Shown piece by piece: positions 1 through 7,553 of a DNA stretch of 64,000 bases. The stretch spans positions 1 to 64,000 of the forward strand of contig JAFZWQ010000041.1 in the NCBI GenBank assembly GCA_017617235.1, read 5' to 3'. Within the stretch, counting starts at the first letter, position 1, and each line of letters starts with the position of its first letter. The stretch is from Bacteroidaceae bacterium (GTDB lineage Bacteria > Bacteroidota > Bacteroidia > Bacteroidales > Bacteroidaceae). Under the pieces are notes generated by a model, which saw only the letters and a list, made by a program, of their open reading frames with translations, was not told where the DNA came from and searched no databases. The position numbers were made by a program, and so were the translations under genes.

Positions 1-49
1 GCAGGTCTATGAAGACGTTGGTATCATTAACAACAACTACCTTTTTCAT
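1..49 (-). CDS. PIN-domain protein, N-terminal fragment (truncated by window edge)
   Basis: On the minus strand an ATG at 49-47 opens a frame that reads MKKVVVVNDTNVFIDL before running off the window. The string VNDTNVFID is the first acidic motif of PIN-domain nucleases, in which the Asp binds a catalytic metal. The start overlaps the stop of the upstream XRE/ImmA gene (TAATG, one shared base), so the two are translationally coupled. PIN proteins paired with an XRE regulator usually act as RNase toxins or in similar two-gene modules. Only 16 residues are visible, so the rest of the protein and its function are inferred. Confidence 0.6.
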   Translation of the reverse strand, partial: MKKVVVVNDTNVFIDL

Positions 50-1122
50 TAGATTACATTCAGATGTTTACGAACTGTGTTCACTGAACTATGCAGAAGG
101 TTTGCCGCTTTGGTAGTGCTGATTAAATTCTTGGCGGCGGCGGCATATACCATCGTCTCGAATTTCGTAGAGAAGTCTTCCTTATAGCACGATTCCTCTA
201 CATATCGCTTCAGGGCCTCGTTCTTATTCTTACGAATGCAGAATGAGCTGTATTTGCTCTCACTAACGATTTCGAGTTCCTTCAGCTTATGCATGATGGC
301 ATCAAAGGAAATGCCATACACCACTTGCAGCTGACGAACTTCAAACGCGGAAATTCTTTCCCCTTGTTGGAAAGTGTTTTCTAACACAGATGAGGGTAGA
401 AGCATTTCATTGGCAAAAGCGTCGCATAACTTTTCTTTCTCACGTAAGGTCAAAGCCGGAGAAAAGCGCTCATTGTATAGCAAATGCCCCAACTCATGCA
501 GGGCAGTGAAACGACGACGTTCCACATGCTTCTGGTTCTTATTCAGTACTACAATATAGTCTTTCTGATTGACAATACCGCTTACCCCATCAAATCCACT
601 TGGCGCATCGGTGCAGATCACCTTGATGCCATGAGCCTCCAAAACATCCTGCACATTGCCGATGGCATCATTGCCTAAATCCCACTCCTTCCTTAACTGT
701 TTTGCCAAATTGCACATCTGCGATGGGGTAGATAACAGTTCACCTACCATCTGTGGAACAGCTTCATTCTCTTTGCCCAGGATTTCTTCAACTTCAAGAT
801 ATCGTTCCACTTCGTCCTGAATACGAACCTTCAATGCATTGACATCTTTGGCACTGGTGTCAGATTTCTTGCGAAAAGACACTTGAAATTCATTCAGGTC
901 AAAGGTAAATGGGCGGAAGAAATAATCGGCATCAACATCTAATGCAGTAGCCAATGCCACCAACACGGTGCTGTTAGGCATCATCTTGGCGGATTCGTAC
1001 TTTGAAATGGCCTGCTTGGTTATTATGCTACCAATGCTGGACACGAGTTGATCCATAGACATCTTTTTTAATATCCTGGCTTGCTTCAAACGTTGAGCGA
1101 ATACATTTAATAAATCTTTCAT
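49..1122 (-). CDS. XRE-family HTH and ImmA/IrrE-type metallopeptidase protein
   Basis: The 357-residue protein has a helix-turn-helix of the XRE/Cro type at about residues 8-65, then an ImmA/IrrE (COG2856, DUF955) zinc peptidase domain at about 150-260. The zinc motif HELGH is at 209-213 and the downstream acidic ligand region NEMLLP at 238-243. The C-terminus (about 330-356) looks like a second small HTH. Family members bind DNA as repressors and cut a partner when triggered; the target here is not visible. The gene is followed with a one-base overlap by a PIN-domain gene, so the pair is probably a toxin-antitoxin-like or stress-response module. A promoter box TAACTTTG lies 26 bp upstream of the start. 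Confidence 0.85.
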   Translation of the reverse strand: MKDLLNVFAQRLKQARILKKMSMDQLVSSIGSIITKQAISKYESAKMMPNSTVLVALATALDVDADYFFRPFTFDLNEFQVSFRKKSDTSAKDVNALKVRIQDEVERYLEVEEILGKENEAVPQMVGELLSTPSQMCNLAKQLRKEWDLGNDAIGNVQDVLEAHGIKVICTDAPSGFDGVSGIVNQKDYIVVLNKNQKHVERRRFTALHELGHLLYNERFSPALTLREKEKLCDAFANEMLLPSSVLENTFQQGERISAFEVRQLQVVYGISFDAIMHKLKELEIVSESKYSSFCIRKNKNEALKRYVEESCYKEDFSTKFETMVYAAAAKNLISTTKAANLLHSSVNTVRKHLNVI

Positions 1123-1147
1123 AGTTCCATGCTTTTAAGTTCGTTGA

Positions 1148-1155
1148 CAAAGTTA
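1148..1155 (-). promoter_or_regulatory. Promoter -7 box for the XRE/ImmA gene
   Basis: The minus strand reads TAACTTTG, matching the Bacteroidetes TAnnTTTG box, 26 bp before the start codon. Just upstream lie TGTAAAC at 1171-1177 and 1235-1241 and a 9-bp inverted repeat ATATAAAAA/TTTTTATAT (1198-1206, 1221-1229). These could be operators for the autoregulated XRE protein, which is inference. The rest of 1160-1350 is AT-rich with no gene. Confidence 0.6.
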
Positions 1156-1351
1156 CAACTTTTAATTATATGTAAACAACATTAATTCAAAAAATTTATA
1201 TAAAAAGTAGATTTTTAACATTTTTATATCTATTTTGTAAACCCCTCCTAATAGACTACGTCATTCTTATCATTACTTTTTATTTTGATTTATGATTGGC
1301 TACGTCTCTAAAAAAAGTACAATTCGTAACTCGTAATTCATAACTTATTAC

Positions 1352-1359
1352 TATCTTTG
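1352..1359 (+). promoter_or_regulatory. Promoter -7 box for the structured RNA and 1611 gene
   Basis: TATCTTTG exactly matches the Bacteroidetes -7 consensus. Transcription would begin near 1363-1367, at the first base-paired element of the folded RNA described next. No clear TTTG -33 box is seen. Confidence 0.65.
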
Positions 1360-1363
1360 CGAT

Positions 1364-1540
1364 GTATTCAGCGGAATACACGACATATTGGTTAAGATTT
1401 AGCGTTCAGCTATCAATCTTTGTTTCGAGAATGTAGGAGTTTGAGAAACATGTCATAAAGATGGATAGAGTGAATGCTCGCGCAATGGCGTGGGCTTTAC
1501 TTATCTATGACATGGGTATCTCCTACAACCTTCGAACAGA
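1364..1540 (+). ncRNA. Highly structured RNA (leader or independent ncRNA), unnamed
   Basis: Starting just after a TATCTTTG promoter, the RNA folds into three consecutive elements. The first is GTATTC(1364-1369)/GAATAC(1374-1379) with an AGCG loop. The second is AAGATT(1394-1399)/AATCTT(1415-1420) enclosing TAGC/GCTA. The third is a long arm: TGTTTCGA(1421-1428) with TTCGAACA(1531-1538), TGTAGGAG(1432-1439) with CTCCTACA(1520-1527), CATGTCAT(1449-1456) with ATGACATG(1507-1514), then GATA..AGTGAA with TTTACT.TATC, capped by GCTCGCGC/GCGTGGGC around loop AATG. There is no good ORF in it. It ends about 70 nt before the 1611 start codon and no terminator is seen between, so it may be a 5' leader. 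I cannot assign it to a known family. Confidence 0.7.
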
Positions 1541-1610
1541 TAAGTTTTAGTTCACGCTTTTTCTATGCCATAGTAAGCGCACTTAATGTTTAACCTTAAA
1601 TAAAACAATT

Positions 1611-2327
1611 ATGAAGAAAATTTTGATGATTCTATTGCTGCTGTGTTCAATCAACGCATCGGCACAGGACGTGATTGTAAAACGTGATGGTGCTGCTATT
1701 ATCTGCCGTATCATCAATGTCAGTTCGCTGGAGATTGTGTACAAAAAGTGGACGGATTTAGAAGGCCCGAATCTCGTTATGAGCGTCGCTGAAGCAGCCT
1801 CCATTACGTACGAAAATGGAGAAAAGAAAGTCTTCGAGAATGTGACTACCACACAACCACTTCCCATTGTACAAAAAAACAGCGGCCAGCAGACGGTAAG
1901 TGATGATATGCTGCTGAAGATGGTAGAAAAGCAAAAACAGACTCTTTCTGAAAAAGTGAAGTCAAAAACAAAGAGGTTGAAGATTGCAGGATGGGCAACT
2001 GGAGGAGCGATGGTTACAGCTGGAGTTACTCTTTTAGGAATTGGAGCACGACGTATGTCTCATGGGAATGATGACTTCTTTTTAGTCGAAGGGTGCGGTA
2101 TTGGCTTACCATTAATTGTAGCTGGTGCTACAACGACCACCGCTTTTCTAGTTAGAGCCAACAAATTAAAGAAAAATGAATCACAACTTTCCGTTCAGTC
2201 CGCTCCTCTCTATCAGCAAGAGTTCAAACTAAAGAATGGTTCTACATTATCCCCGAGCATCAATATGCTGAAGGATAACACGCGACACAACCGAACACTT
2301 GGCCTTGGACTTGCATATAACTTTTAA
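1611..2327 (+). CDS. Conserved secreted/membrane protein of unknown function
   Basis: The protein has 238 residues. Residues 1-18 form a signal peptide ending ASA-Q. Residues 19-80 form a small beta domain starting DVIVKRDGAAIICRI, a pattern I have seen in Bacteroidales envelope proteins annotated only as hypothetical. A charged, probably coiled segment (about 100-124) precedes two hydrophobic segments at about 125-146 and 160-182, and the tail ends GLGLAYNF. It is probably anchored in the envelope. It follows a structured RNA leader and is followed after 22 bp by a small lipoprotein gene, so the two likely form one transcript. No catalytic motif is visible. Confidence 0.8.
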   Translation: MKKILMILLLLCSINASAQDVIVKRDGAAIICRIINVSSLEIVYKKWTDLEGPNLVMSVAEAASITYENGEKKVFENVTTTQPLPIVQKNSGQQTVSDDMLLKMVEKQKQTLSEKVKSKTKRLKIAGWATGGAMVTAGVTLLGIGARRMSHGNDDFFLVEGCGIGLPLIVAGATTTTAFLVRANKLKKNESQLSVQSAPLYQQEFKLKNGSTLSPSINMLKDNTRHNRTLGLGLAYNF

Positions 2328-2349
2328 ATAACCATATAATTATAATAAG

Positions 2350-2730
2350 ATGAAAAAGACTATTCAACTGATTGCCCTTGCTGCCATTGCACTTGTGGCA
2401 ACGTCTTCTTGCAAAACAAGTTTAACCGCAGGTGGTACCAGTGCAGCAGAGATTATCGATTCTTACACAGGAAGTATCAATGATGTAAATTTGGAGATTG
2501 CCTCTGAACCCATTACCTACAACATCGACATCTCTACCACCGAAGGTCAGCTAAAACTTAAGAATCTTTCGTTAACACAGGCCAAGAGCTTAGCTCTCCG
2601 CGAAGCCGTAATGACAAACCGCTGTGCAAAGATTGTCAACCCACAATACACACATCTAATGAAGGGTAAACAGGTTCTGCGCATTACCGTTTACGGTTTC
2701 CCCGCTGTCTATAAGAACGCTAAAGAATGA
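2350..2730 (+). CDS. Small lipoprotein of unknown function
   Basis: The protein has 126 residues with a lipoprotein signal peptide; the lipobox is ATSSC with the lipidated Cys at 21. The mature part has no recognisable domain. It contains a run of Thr/Ser-rich beta-type sequence and two further Cys-poor segments, and ends with a short basic region. The start at 2350 is supported by the immediate MKK signal sequence and the 22-bp spacing from the upstream gene. A stem-loop with a T-run follows at 2754. Function is unknown; the association with the preceding secreted protein is the only clue. Confidence 0.8.
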   Translation: MKKTIQLIALAAIALVATSSCKTSLTAGGTSAAEIIDSYTGSINDVNLEIASEPITYNIDISTTEGQLKLKNLSLTQAKSLALREAVMTNRCAKIVNPQYTHLMKGKQVLRITVYGFPAVYKNAKE

Positions 2731-2753
2731 AACATATCTCTTTATTCCTCTCC

Positions 2754-2786
2754 CCTCCCCGCTCCGCACGAGTGGGGAGGTTTGTT
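2754..2786 (+). terminator. Stem-loop terminator after the 2350 lipoprotein
   Basis: CCTCCCC (2754-2760) pairs with GGGGAGG (2774-2780) across a 13-nt loop, followed by TTTGTT. The base composition resembles the REP-like repeats found elsewhere in the window, but only a single arm is present here. Confidence 0.6.
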
Positions 2787-2960
2787 ATCAATAAGAACCT
2801 GCCTTGAGGGCGGACATTGCGTAAGTGACCAGCGGTGATGTCCCAAGCGAGGGCGTTGAGGGTTTCGCAGACAGAGCGGGTGATGGGGATGCGTTCGTTG
2901 TGATGAGGTGCGTTTCATGGCAAGGCGATAGGGATTTTCGGCCAAGTAGCGTTTCCACTT

Positions 2961-4103
2961 TTAGCGATGCTCCGTACACCCATGACGGAGGAAGGTGGCG
3001 GGGGTGATGCCGGTGTGCTGTCGGAAGACGGTTTGGAAATAGTTGCGGCTGCTGAAACCGCACTGCTCGGCGATGGTGTCGTTGCTCCATTCGGGGTGTT
3101 CGAGCATCATGCGCTTGGCGGTCTCGATGCGGAGGTGTGTCAACCAGGGATTGAAGAGTTCCTGCTCGGTGGTCTTCAGCCAGATGGTCAGCTGGTAGCG
3201 CGGCACGTTCATCTCGTTGGCCGCAGTTTGTATGGTGATGCCGCTGTGGAGGTGTCCGCCTGCAGCCAGCCATCGTTCTACGGCCTGCTCCACCCGTTGC
3301 ATAGCCTCCGACGACTCGGCATTGGGCACACTACCCTTCTCGCCTTTCACATCGTTCATTTCACACTTCACATCATCCTCGTTCTCCTCGGCCGCATGCA
3401 TCTTGTGGGGGGCATTGCTGACGCTGTAGCACACAAAGCTGATGACCAGATAATAGATGCCGACGAAGAGGAAGATGGCAAATACGGCAAGGGTCCATCC
3501 CGAACCGAAGATGGCAAGCGGCACGAGTGCCGCCATCGTTGCCAGCACCCAAATGCTGCGCTCCATCCACTGCAACAGCACGCCCATCTCGCGGTCGTAG
3601 TAACTGTCGAGGGTTCGACGCATGCGGCGCAACTCGCGCAACTGGAGATAGGTGTAGTAGGCCTGCATCAAGGCGTAGGCCAAGGCACCGACCCACTCGG
3701 TGTATCGCCTTTCGGGAGAATCGCTCAGCAGGAGTTTGCCGTCGGAAATGACTGCACCGGCAAGGAGGACAAACACAAAAGTCCACACAGCGGCACCTGC
3801 CAGCCATTCACGACGAAGGACACGCCCCTGACGCTGCAGATAGAGCACCGCCAGACTCAGCAGCCACGAAGCAGGGGTGAAAAGCAGCAGATTGACCATC
3901 ACCGCCTGCGTAATACCCAGCGAACGCAAGCCCAACGTATATTGCAACAGGAACTGCACACTGAGAAGTGCCGTGCCAGCGACCATCAGCCAACGGGAAC
4001 GACTCAGCACCCCACCGCCATTCCTATGATGGGACGGCAGGCAGATTAGCGTCAGCGTCAGCAACGACAGCAGCAAGATGGCACAAAACTGCATTTTCTC
4101 CAT
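2961..4103 (-). CDS. Membrane-anchored AraC-family transcription regulator
   Basis: The protein has 380 residues. Residues 1-235 contain about six or seven hydrophobic segments, and residues 275-378 form an AraC/XylS double-HTH domain whose end shows the family signature (ERCGFSSRNYFQTVF-like, here EQCGFSSRNYFQTVF, then GITPATF). The membrane part presumably senses an envelope signal; the HTH binds DNA. The linker at about 242-254 (VKCEMNDVKGEKG) is encoded by a low-complexity repeat of the kind seen between genes. It is divergent from a large surface-protein gene, and repeated ACACC half-sites lie between them. Promoter: TAACTTTG at 4134-4141 with TTTG 20 bp upstream. Confidence 0.88.
   Translation of the reverse strand: MEKMQFCAILLLSLLTLTLICLPSHHRNGGGVLSRSRWLMVAGTALLSVQFLLQYTLGLRSLGITQAVMVNLLLFTPASWLLSLAVLYLQRQGRVLRREWLAGAAVWTFVFVLLAGAVISDGKLLLSDSPERRYTEWVGALAYALMQAYYTYLQLRELRRMRRTLDSYYDREMGVLLQWMERSIWVLATMAALVPLAIFGSGWTLAVFAIFLFVGIYYLVISFVCYSVSNAPHKMHAAEENEDDVKCEMNDVKGEKGSVPNAESSEAMQRVEQAVERWLAAGGHLHSGITIQTAANEMNVPRYQLTIWLKTTEQELFNPWLTHLRIETAKRMMLEHPEWSNDTIAEQCGFSSRNYFQTVFRQHTGITPATFLRHGCTEHR
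3343..3378 (-). repeat. Low-complexity repeat inside the AraC regulator linker
   Basis: A run of TTTCACAT / TTCATTTCACACTTCACATC units in the coding strand's complement encodes the linker between membrane and DNA-binding domains (residues about 242-254). It resembles the intergenic AAATGTAAAATG-type repeat at 7215-7240. Confidence 0.5.
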
Positions 4104-4133
4104 AGACAGAAATCAGCATTCCGAAATCGGTCG

Positions 4134-4165
4134 CAAAGTTACTAATTAATTGTGTAAAGGGCAAA
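4134..4165 (-). promoter_or_regulatory. Complete -33/-7 promoter of the AraC regulator
   Basis: On the minus strand TTTG (4165-4162), a 20-bp spacer and TAACTTTG (4141-4134) fit the Bacteroidetes promoter consensus exactly. The start codon is 31 bp downstream. Confidence 0.75.
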
Positions 4166-4168
4166 TAA

Positions 4169-4240
4169 GGTGTATAAATTCTAACAATTTGTACACCCTT
4201 TTGCGTCATTTTTTACACCATTCCGCGATTTCGCACACCC
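4169..4240. promoter_or_regulatory. Candidate AraC-type operator array
   Basis: Between the divergent regulator and surface-protein genes lie GGTGTA (4169-4174) and a set of direct repeats: ACACCCTTTTGCG at 4193-4205, ACACCATTCCGCG at 4215-4227 and ACACCCTATTACC at 4235-4247. The repeats are spaced 22 and 20 bp, about two helical turns, as expected for tandem AraC-family binding sites. Binding by the adjacent regulator is inference. Confidence 0.5.
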
Positions 4241-4259
4241 TATTACCTTATATAAGATG

Positions 4260-4267
4260 TATCTTTG
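4260..4267 (+). promoter_or_regulatory. Promoter -7 box for the 4303 surface protein
   Basis: TATCTTTG sits 35 bp before the ATG and just downstream of the ACACC repeats. No clear TTTG -33 box is present, which fits a promoter that needs an activator. Confidence 0.65.
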
Positions 4268-4302
4268 TATCAGAATTACACAAGTTGAAACAGAATAACT
4301 AA

Positions 4303-7212
4303 ATGATACATCAAACTATGAGACAAACAATTACATGGATTCGCAGAGCGGTTCTCTGCATGGTTCTCACCCTGTCCAGCGTCGCTGCATGGGCTGATCG
4401 ACACTTCAATGATTACAACTCACAGGATAACCCTTACCTGATTCAGAGTATAGACGACTGGAACAATCTGGCCATCGACGTTGAAAACCATTACCATTAT
4501 AATGGTGAATATTTCCGCCTTACAGCCGACATCACCGTAAACGTCTCTAATGGTGATAGGATGATAGGCGACATTAATGACCTAGAAATTTTTAGTGGAT
4601 ATTTCGATGGTGCGGGCCATACCCTGACATTCAAGTACAACGGCGACGGCTCCTATGCTGCACCGTTCCGCCACATCCACAATGCAAAGATTTCACGCCT
4701 TAACGTCACTGGCACCTTGCACACCTCGGGTAAATTCGCCGGTGGTATTGCGGGCAAGGCTTCGGGTGATGACAACCTGATTGAGAGCTGTCATGTGAGC
4801 ACGACCATGATTCTCGACATCAATGGCGATGCCTCCAGTGGTGGTCTCTTAGGTCTCATATCAGATGGTTACTATGCAAAAATCGAAATGAAAAACTGCC
4901 TCTTCGATGGTGTTTTCTGCAGCACAATGGGCATCAACTCATACGCTTGTGGAGGTCTCGTAGGTTGGGCAGGGGACGGCATGGTCTGCAAGGCTTACAA
5001 TTGCTACTACAACGCTTCAGAATCGCTTCCAAATGGGCGCAAGGCCATCGGCAAAGACGGGTCTGCCACGTTCATCCGTTACCGTAACATGAACAACAAC
5101 CTTGGGAATTATGTGGACAACTGCTTCTATAGCCGTACACTCGGCCTGGGACAAGGTACGGACAAGGGTGCCAGGACACCCGGAGATCTTGTTTATGAAC
5201 TTAACAACTTCGGAGGTCATTCCTTCGACCTATGGGAACTGAACAACAATGAACCTGTTCCCGCTATGCGAGTCGGTTCTTTGACTTTCGCCCACATCGA
5301 AGGCCTGAAACACTTGCATTATATTCCCTACGGGCAGTCGAGCGTTACAATCCCATACACCATCTACGACGACACCGGGCACGAACTGAGTTTACAAAAC
5401 GACTGTGATGCAACCCTTGAAAAATACGTGACTGATTCTTGGAAATCAGGAGGCACAATAGACGATAAATCTATTACTATTAGTACCACAGGCCACTACA
5501 GGTTAATAGTGACCCCATATGTGAGCCCAGAGGATGGTACTGTATATACAGGTGAATGTAAAAAAGAATTTTTCGTATATAATCAGAAAGCCGCCCTTGA
5601 TGGCTACGGAACTGAGGACTACCCCTACCTGATTAAGAGCACAGCCGACTGGAACAAATTCGTGGATTATATCAACAACGGTAATTTCAACACTTGTTAT
5701 TATCAGCTGACCGACGATATTGAAGTGACAACTATAGCCGGTGATGAAACTCATAGCTTCAATGGTTCGTTCAACGGCGATAACCACACCATCACCGTCA
5801 GCTACGGCAAGGCGGAGAGTCCTGTCAGCAGTCAATTCGCAGCACCGTTCGCAGTAGTGGATGGCGCTACCATTCATCACCTCAATACAACTGGTACCAT
5901 CTTCAGCTCTGCGAAGTATGCTGCCGGACTTGTAGGTATGGCAAATGGCAATACCAACATCAACGACTGCCACTCCAGCGTCGTCATCACCAGTTCGGTT
6001 TCTGGCGATGCCACGAACGGCGGCTTCATCGGTGTGCAAGGCTCGGGTGAATACACCACAGAAATCCGCAGCTGTGTCTTCGACGGCAAGCTCCTGGGCG
6101 GCAGTGCCAACAGGTGCGGCGGATTCGTAGGATGGCGGAATATGCATCTGCGTATCGACAACAGCATCTATGCACCAGCCGCTATCGATGGTGGTGAGAC
6201 AGAGGTTAATGCCGAGGGCAGCGCTACCTTCTCCCGCAACGGTGTTTCTGGCATCAGCAATAGTTACTACACGCGCCAGTTGGGCGAGAAGCAGGGTGTA
6301 CTCACCCAACCCGTGAACTCAGCGCCAGCCAACATCGGCAGCGAAGTCACGAGCAACAGTTTCCTGACGGTATATGAAAACGGTCTGAAATATGGCGGCA
6401 AATACTACATGGCAAGAGCCATCGAACTGGCTGACGATGCCGACAACAGCGAACTGCTCAGCTTCTGCAACGGCTACATGCTCAGCAGTGTGACGCTGGA
6501 AGGCCGCACCCTCTACCAGGACGGTGACTGGAACACGCTGTGTCTGCCCTTCGACCTCCCAACCCTCACAGGAACACCATTGGCCGGTGCCACGCTGATG
6601 ACCCTTGACAACGAAGGAAAGTACGACAACGAGGGCAACCTCGACAACGAGAATGGCACACACCAAACCAGTTTCGACAGCGAGACAGGCACACTCAACC
6701 TCTACTTCAAGACCGCTACCAGCATCGAGGCTGGCAAGCCCTATATCGTGAAGTGGACAAGTGGAGAAAATATCACGAATCCCGAATTCACCAACGTCGT
6801 CATCAAGTACACCTCGTCGCCTGTAACCGTGGATGACGTGGTTTCCTTCTACGGTACCTACGGACAGTACTCTTTCACCACAGCCGACGAACGCCTTCTC
6901 TTCCTCGGCACAGACAACACCCTGTATTATCCATTGGTCGGAGCCACCATCGGTGCACAGCGCGCCTATTTCCAGTTGCAGGGTAATCTGACGGCAGGAG
7001 AACCTGCTGGCGGTGCAAGCATCAAGTCCTTCAACCTGAACTTCGGCGACGAGACCACGTCAATTGCTCAGATTGAAAATGAGACAATGAGAAGCGAGGC
7101 TGTTTACGACCTGAGTGGACGTCGCATCTCTGCGTCCTCTGTCTCCTCTGAGCGCTCTGTGCTCCCGAAGGGAATATATATCGTGAATGGTAAGAAAGTA
7201 CTCATCAAGTAA
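4303..7212 (+). CDS. Large secreted surface protein with duplicated GLUG-like region
   Basis: The protein has 969 residues. A signal peptide ends near residue 31 (VAAWA-D); the ATG at 4318 (M6) is an alternative start. Residues about 40-300 and 430-680 are related: both begin with PYLI(Q/K)S..DWN, contain a GHT/NHTIT step and Gly-rich GGLLG/GGFVGW turns like GLUG repeats, and end in a NxxYSRxLG/YYTRQLG block. Residues about 690-930 form another beta-rich domain. The C-terminus (YDLSGRRI ... KGIYIVNGKKVLIK) is a T9SS-type sorting tail shared with other proteins here. Within that tail, residues about 942-954 are encoded by a CTCTGTG-type repeat. Role is probably surface adhesion or polysaccharide binding, inferred. 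Confidence 0.8.
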   Translation: MIHQTMRQTITWIRRAVLCMVLTLSSVAAWADRHFNDYNSQDNPYLIQSIDDWNNLAIDVENHYHYNGEYFRLTADITVNVSNGDRMIGDINDLEIFSGYFDGAGHTLTFKYNGDGSYAAPFRHIHNAKISRLNVTGTLHTSGKFAGGIAGKASGDDNLIESCHVSTTMILDINGDASSGGLLGLISDGYYAKIEMKNCLFDGVFCSTMGINSYACGGLVGWAGDGMVCKAYNCYYNASESLPNGRKAIGKDGSATFIRYRNMNNNLGNYVDNCFYSRTLGLGQGTDKGARTPGDLVYELNNFGGHSFDLWELNNNEPVPAMRVGSLTFAHIEGLKHLHYIPYGQSSVTIPYTIYDDTGHELSLQNDCDATLEKYVTDSWKSGGTIDDKSITISTTGHYRLIVTPYVSPEDGTVYTGECKKEFFVYNQKAALDGYGTEDYPYLIKSTADWNKFVDYINNGNFNTCYYQLTDDIEVTTIAGDETHSFNGSFNGDNHTITVSYGKAESPVSSQFAAPFAVVDGATIHHLNTTGTIFSSAKYAAGLVGMANGNTNINDCHSSVVITSSVSGDATNGGFIGVQGSGEYTTEIRSCVFDGKLLGGSANRCGGFVGWRNMHLRIDNSIYAPAAIDGGETEVNAEGSATFSRNGVSGISNSYYTRQLGEKQGVLTQPVNSAPANIGSEVTSNSFLTVYENGLKYGGKYYMARAIELADDADNSELLSFCNGYMLSSVTLEGRTLYQDGDWNTLCLPFDLPTLTGTPLAGATLMTLDNEGKYDNEGNLDNENGTHQTSFDSETGTLNLYFKTATSIEAGKPYIVKWTSGENITNPEFTNVVIKYTSSPVTVDDVVSFYGTYGQYSFTTADERLLFLGTDNTLYYPLVGATIGAQRAYFQLQGNLTAGEPAGGASIKSFNLNFGDETTSIAQIENETMRSEAVYDLSGRRISASSVSSERSVLPKGIYIVNGKKVLIK
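7126..7163 (+). repeat. CTCTG-type repeat inside the sorting tail of the 4303 protein
   Basis: Consecutive units of the form CTCTGYGTCCTCTGTCTCC and CTCTGTGCTCC are translated as SASSVSSERSV between YDLSGRRI and KGIYIVNG. Other proteins in this window have only 2-6 residues at this spot, so the repeat looks inserted. Same family as 14531-14637 and 17577-17619. Confidence 0.6.
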
Positions 7213-7245
7213 TTGATGAATGTAAAATGTAAAATGAATAAGAAG

Positions 7246-7446
7246 ATGAAAAAAACATATATGATTCCCACCGTAAGGGTGATGGAGTTACAACAATCAG
7301 AAATTATTTGCACCAGCACCATCAGCAGGACTTTCGGCAACTCAACGATGAAATACGGTGGCGGCAGCACCACTTCCGCACGTGTAAGAGAGTACGGCGA
7401 TTACGACATCTGGAGCGAAAGCGGGGACGACGACTGGAGCGATTAA
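7246..7446 (+). CDS. Small protein of the MKKTY type, unknown function
   Basis: The likely product is 66 residues starting at MKKTYMIPTVRVMELQQSE. An in-frame TTG at 7213 would add 11 residues, but these come from an AAATGTAAAATG repeat, so I chose the ATG at 7246. There is no signal peptide. Residues 25-45 are Ser/Thr/Gly-rich and the C-terminus is strongly acidic and aromatic (GDYDIWSESGDDDWSD). Short proteins with the same MKKTYxxP..... opening follow surface-protein genes in Prevotella-like genomes, in my recollection. It lies 33 bp after the 4303 gene, so probably the same transcript. A role as an exported or processed peptide would be speculation. Confidence 0.6.
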   Translation: MKKTYMIPTVRVMELQQSEIICTSTISRTFGNSTMKYGGGSTTSARVREYGDYDIWSESGDDDWSD

Positions 7447-7484
7447 TCGTATCTTTAACCTGCGGTTTTAGATACTCACGCTCG

Positions 7485-7511
7485 AAAATCTGCAAGTAAA
7501 CTTGCGATTTT
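7485..7511 (+). terminator. Hairpin between the small protein and the esterase promoter
   Basis: AAAATC-T-GCAAG (7485-7496) pairs with CTTGCGATTTT (7501-7511) around loop TAAA, giving 11 bp with one bulge. It sits directly upstream of a TATCTTTG promoter. The sequence TTAATCGTATCTTT occurs both before (7443-7456) and after (7518-7531) the hairpin, so this may be a repeated promoter-proximal unit rather than only a terminator. Confidence 0.45.
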
Positions 7512-7524
7512 ACTCACTTAATCG

Positions 7525-7532
7525 TATCTTTG
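7525..7532 (+). promoter_or_regulatory. Promoter -7 box for the esterase gene
   Basis: TATCTTTG lies 21 bp upstream of the ATG at 7554. Confidence 0.65.
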
Positions 7533-7553
7533 TGAGGAAATAGGTAATGAACC

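Noticed and set aside
2967-4049. 360-codon open frame antisense to the AraC regulator
   Set aside because: The opposite strand has membrane segments and a full AraC domain; this frame shows no domain.
7213-7245. TTG start for the small protein
   Set aside because: The added residues are the AAATGTAAAATG repeat; the MKKTY start is better supported.
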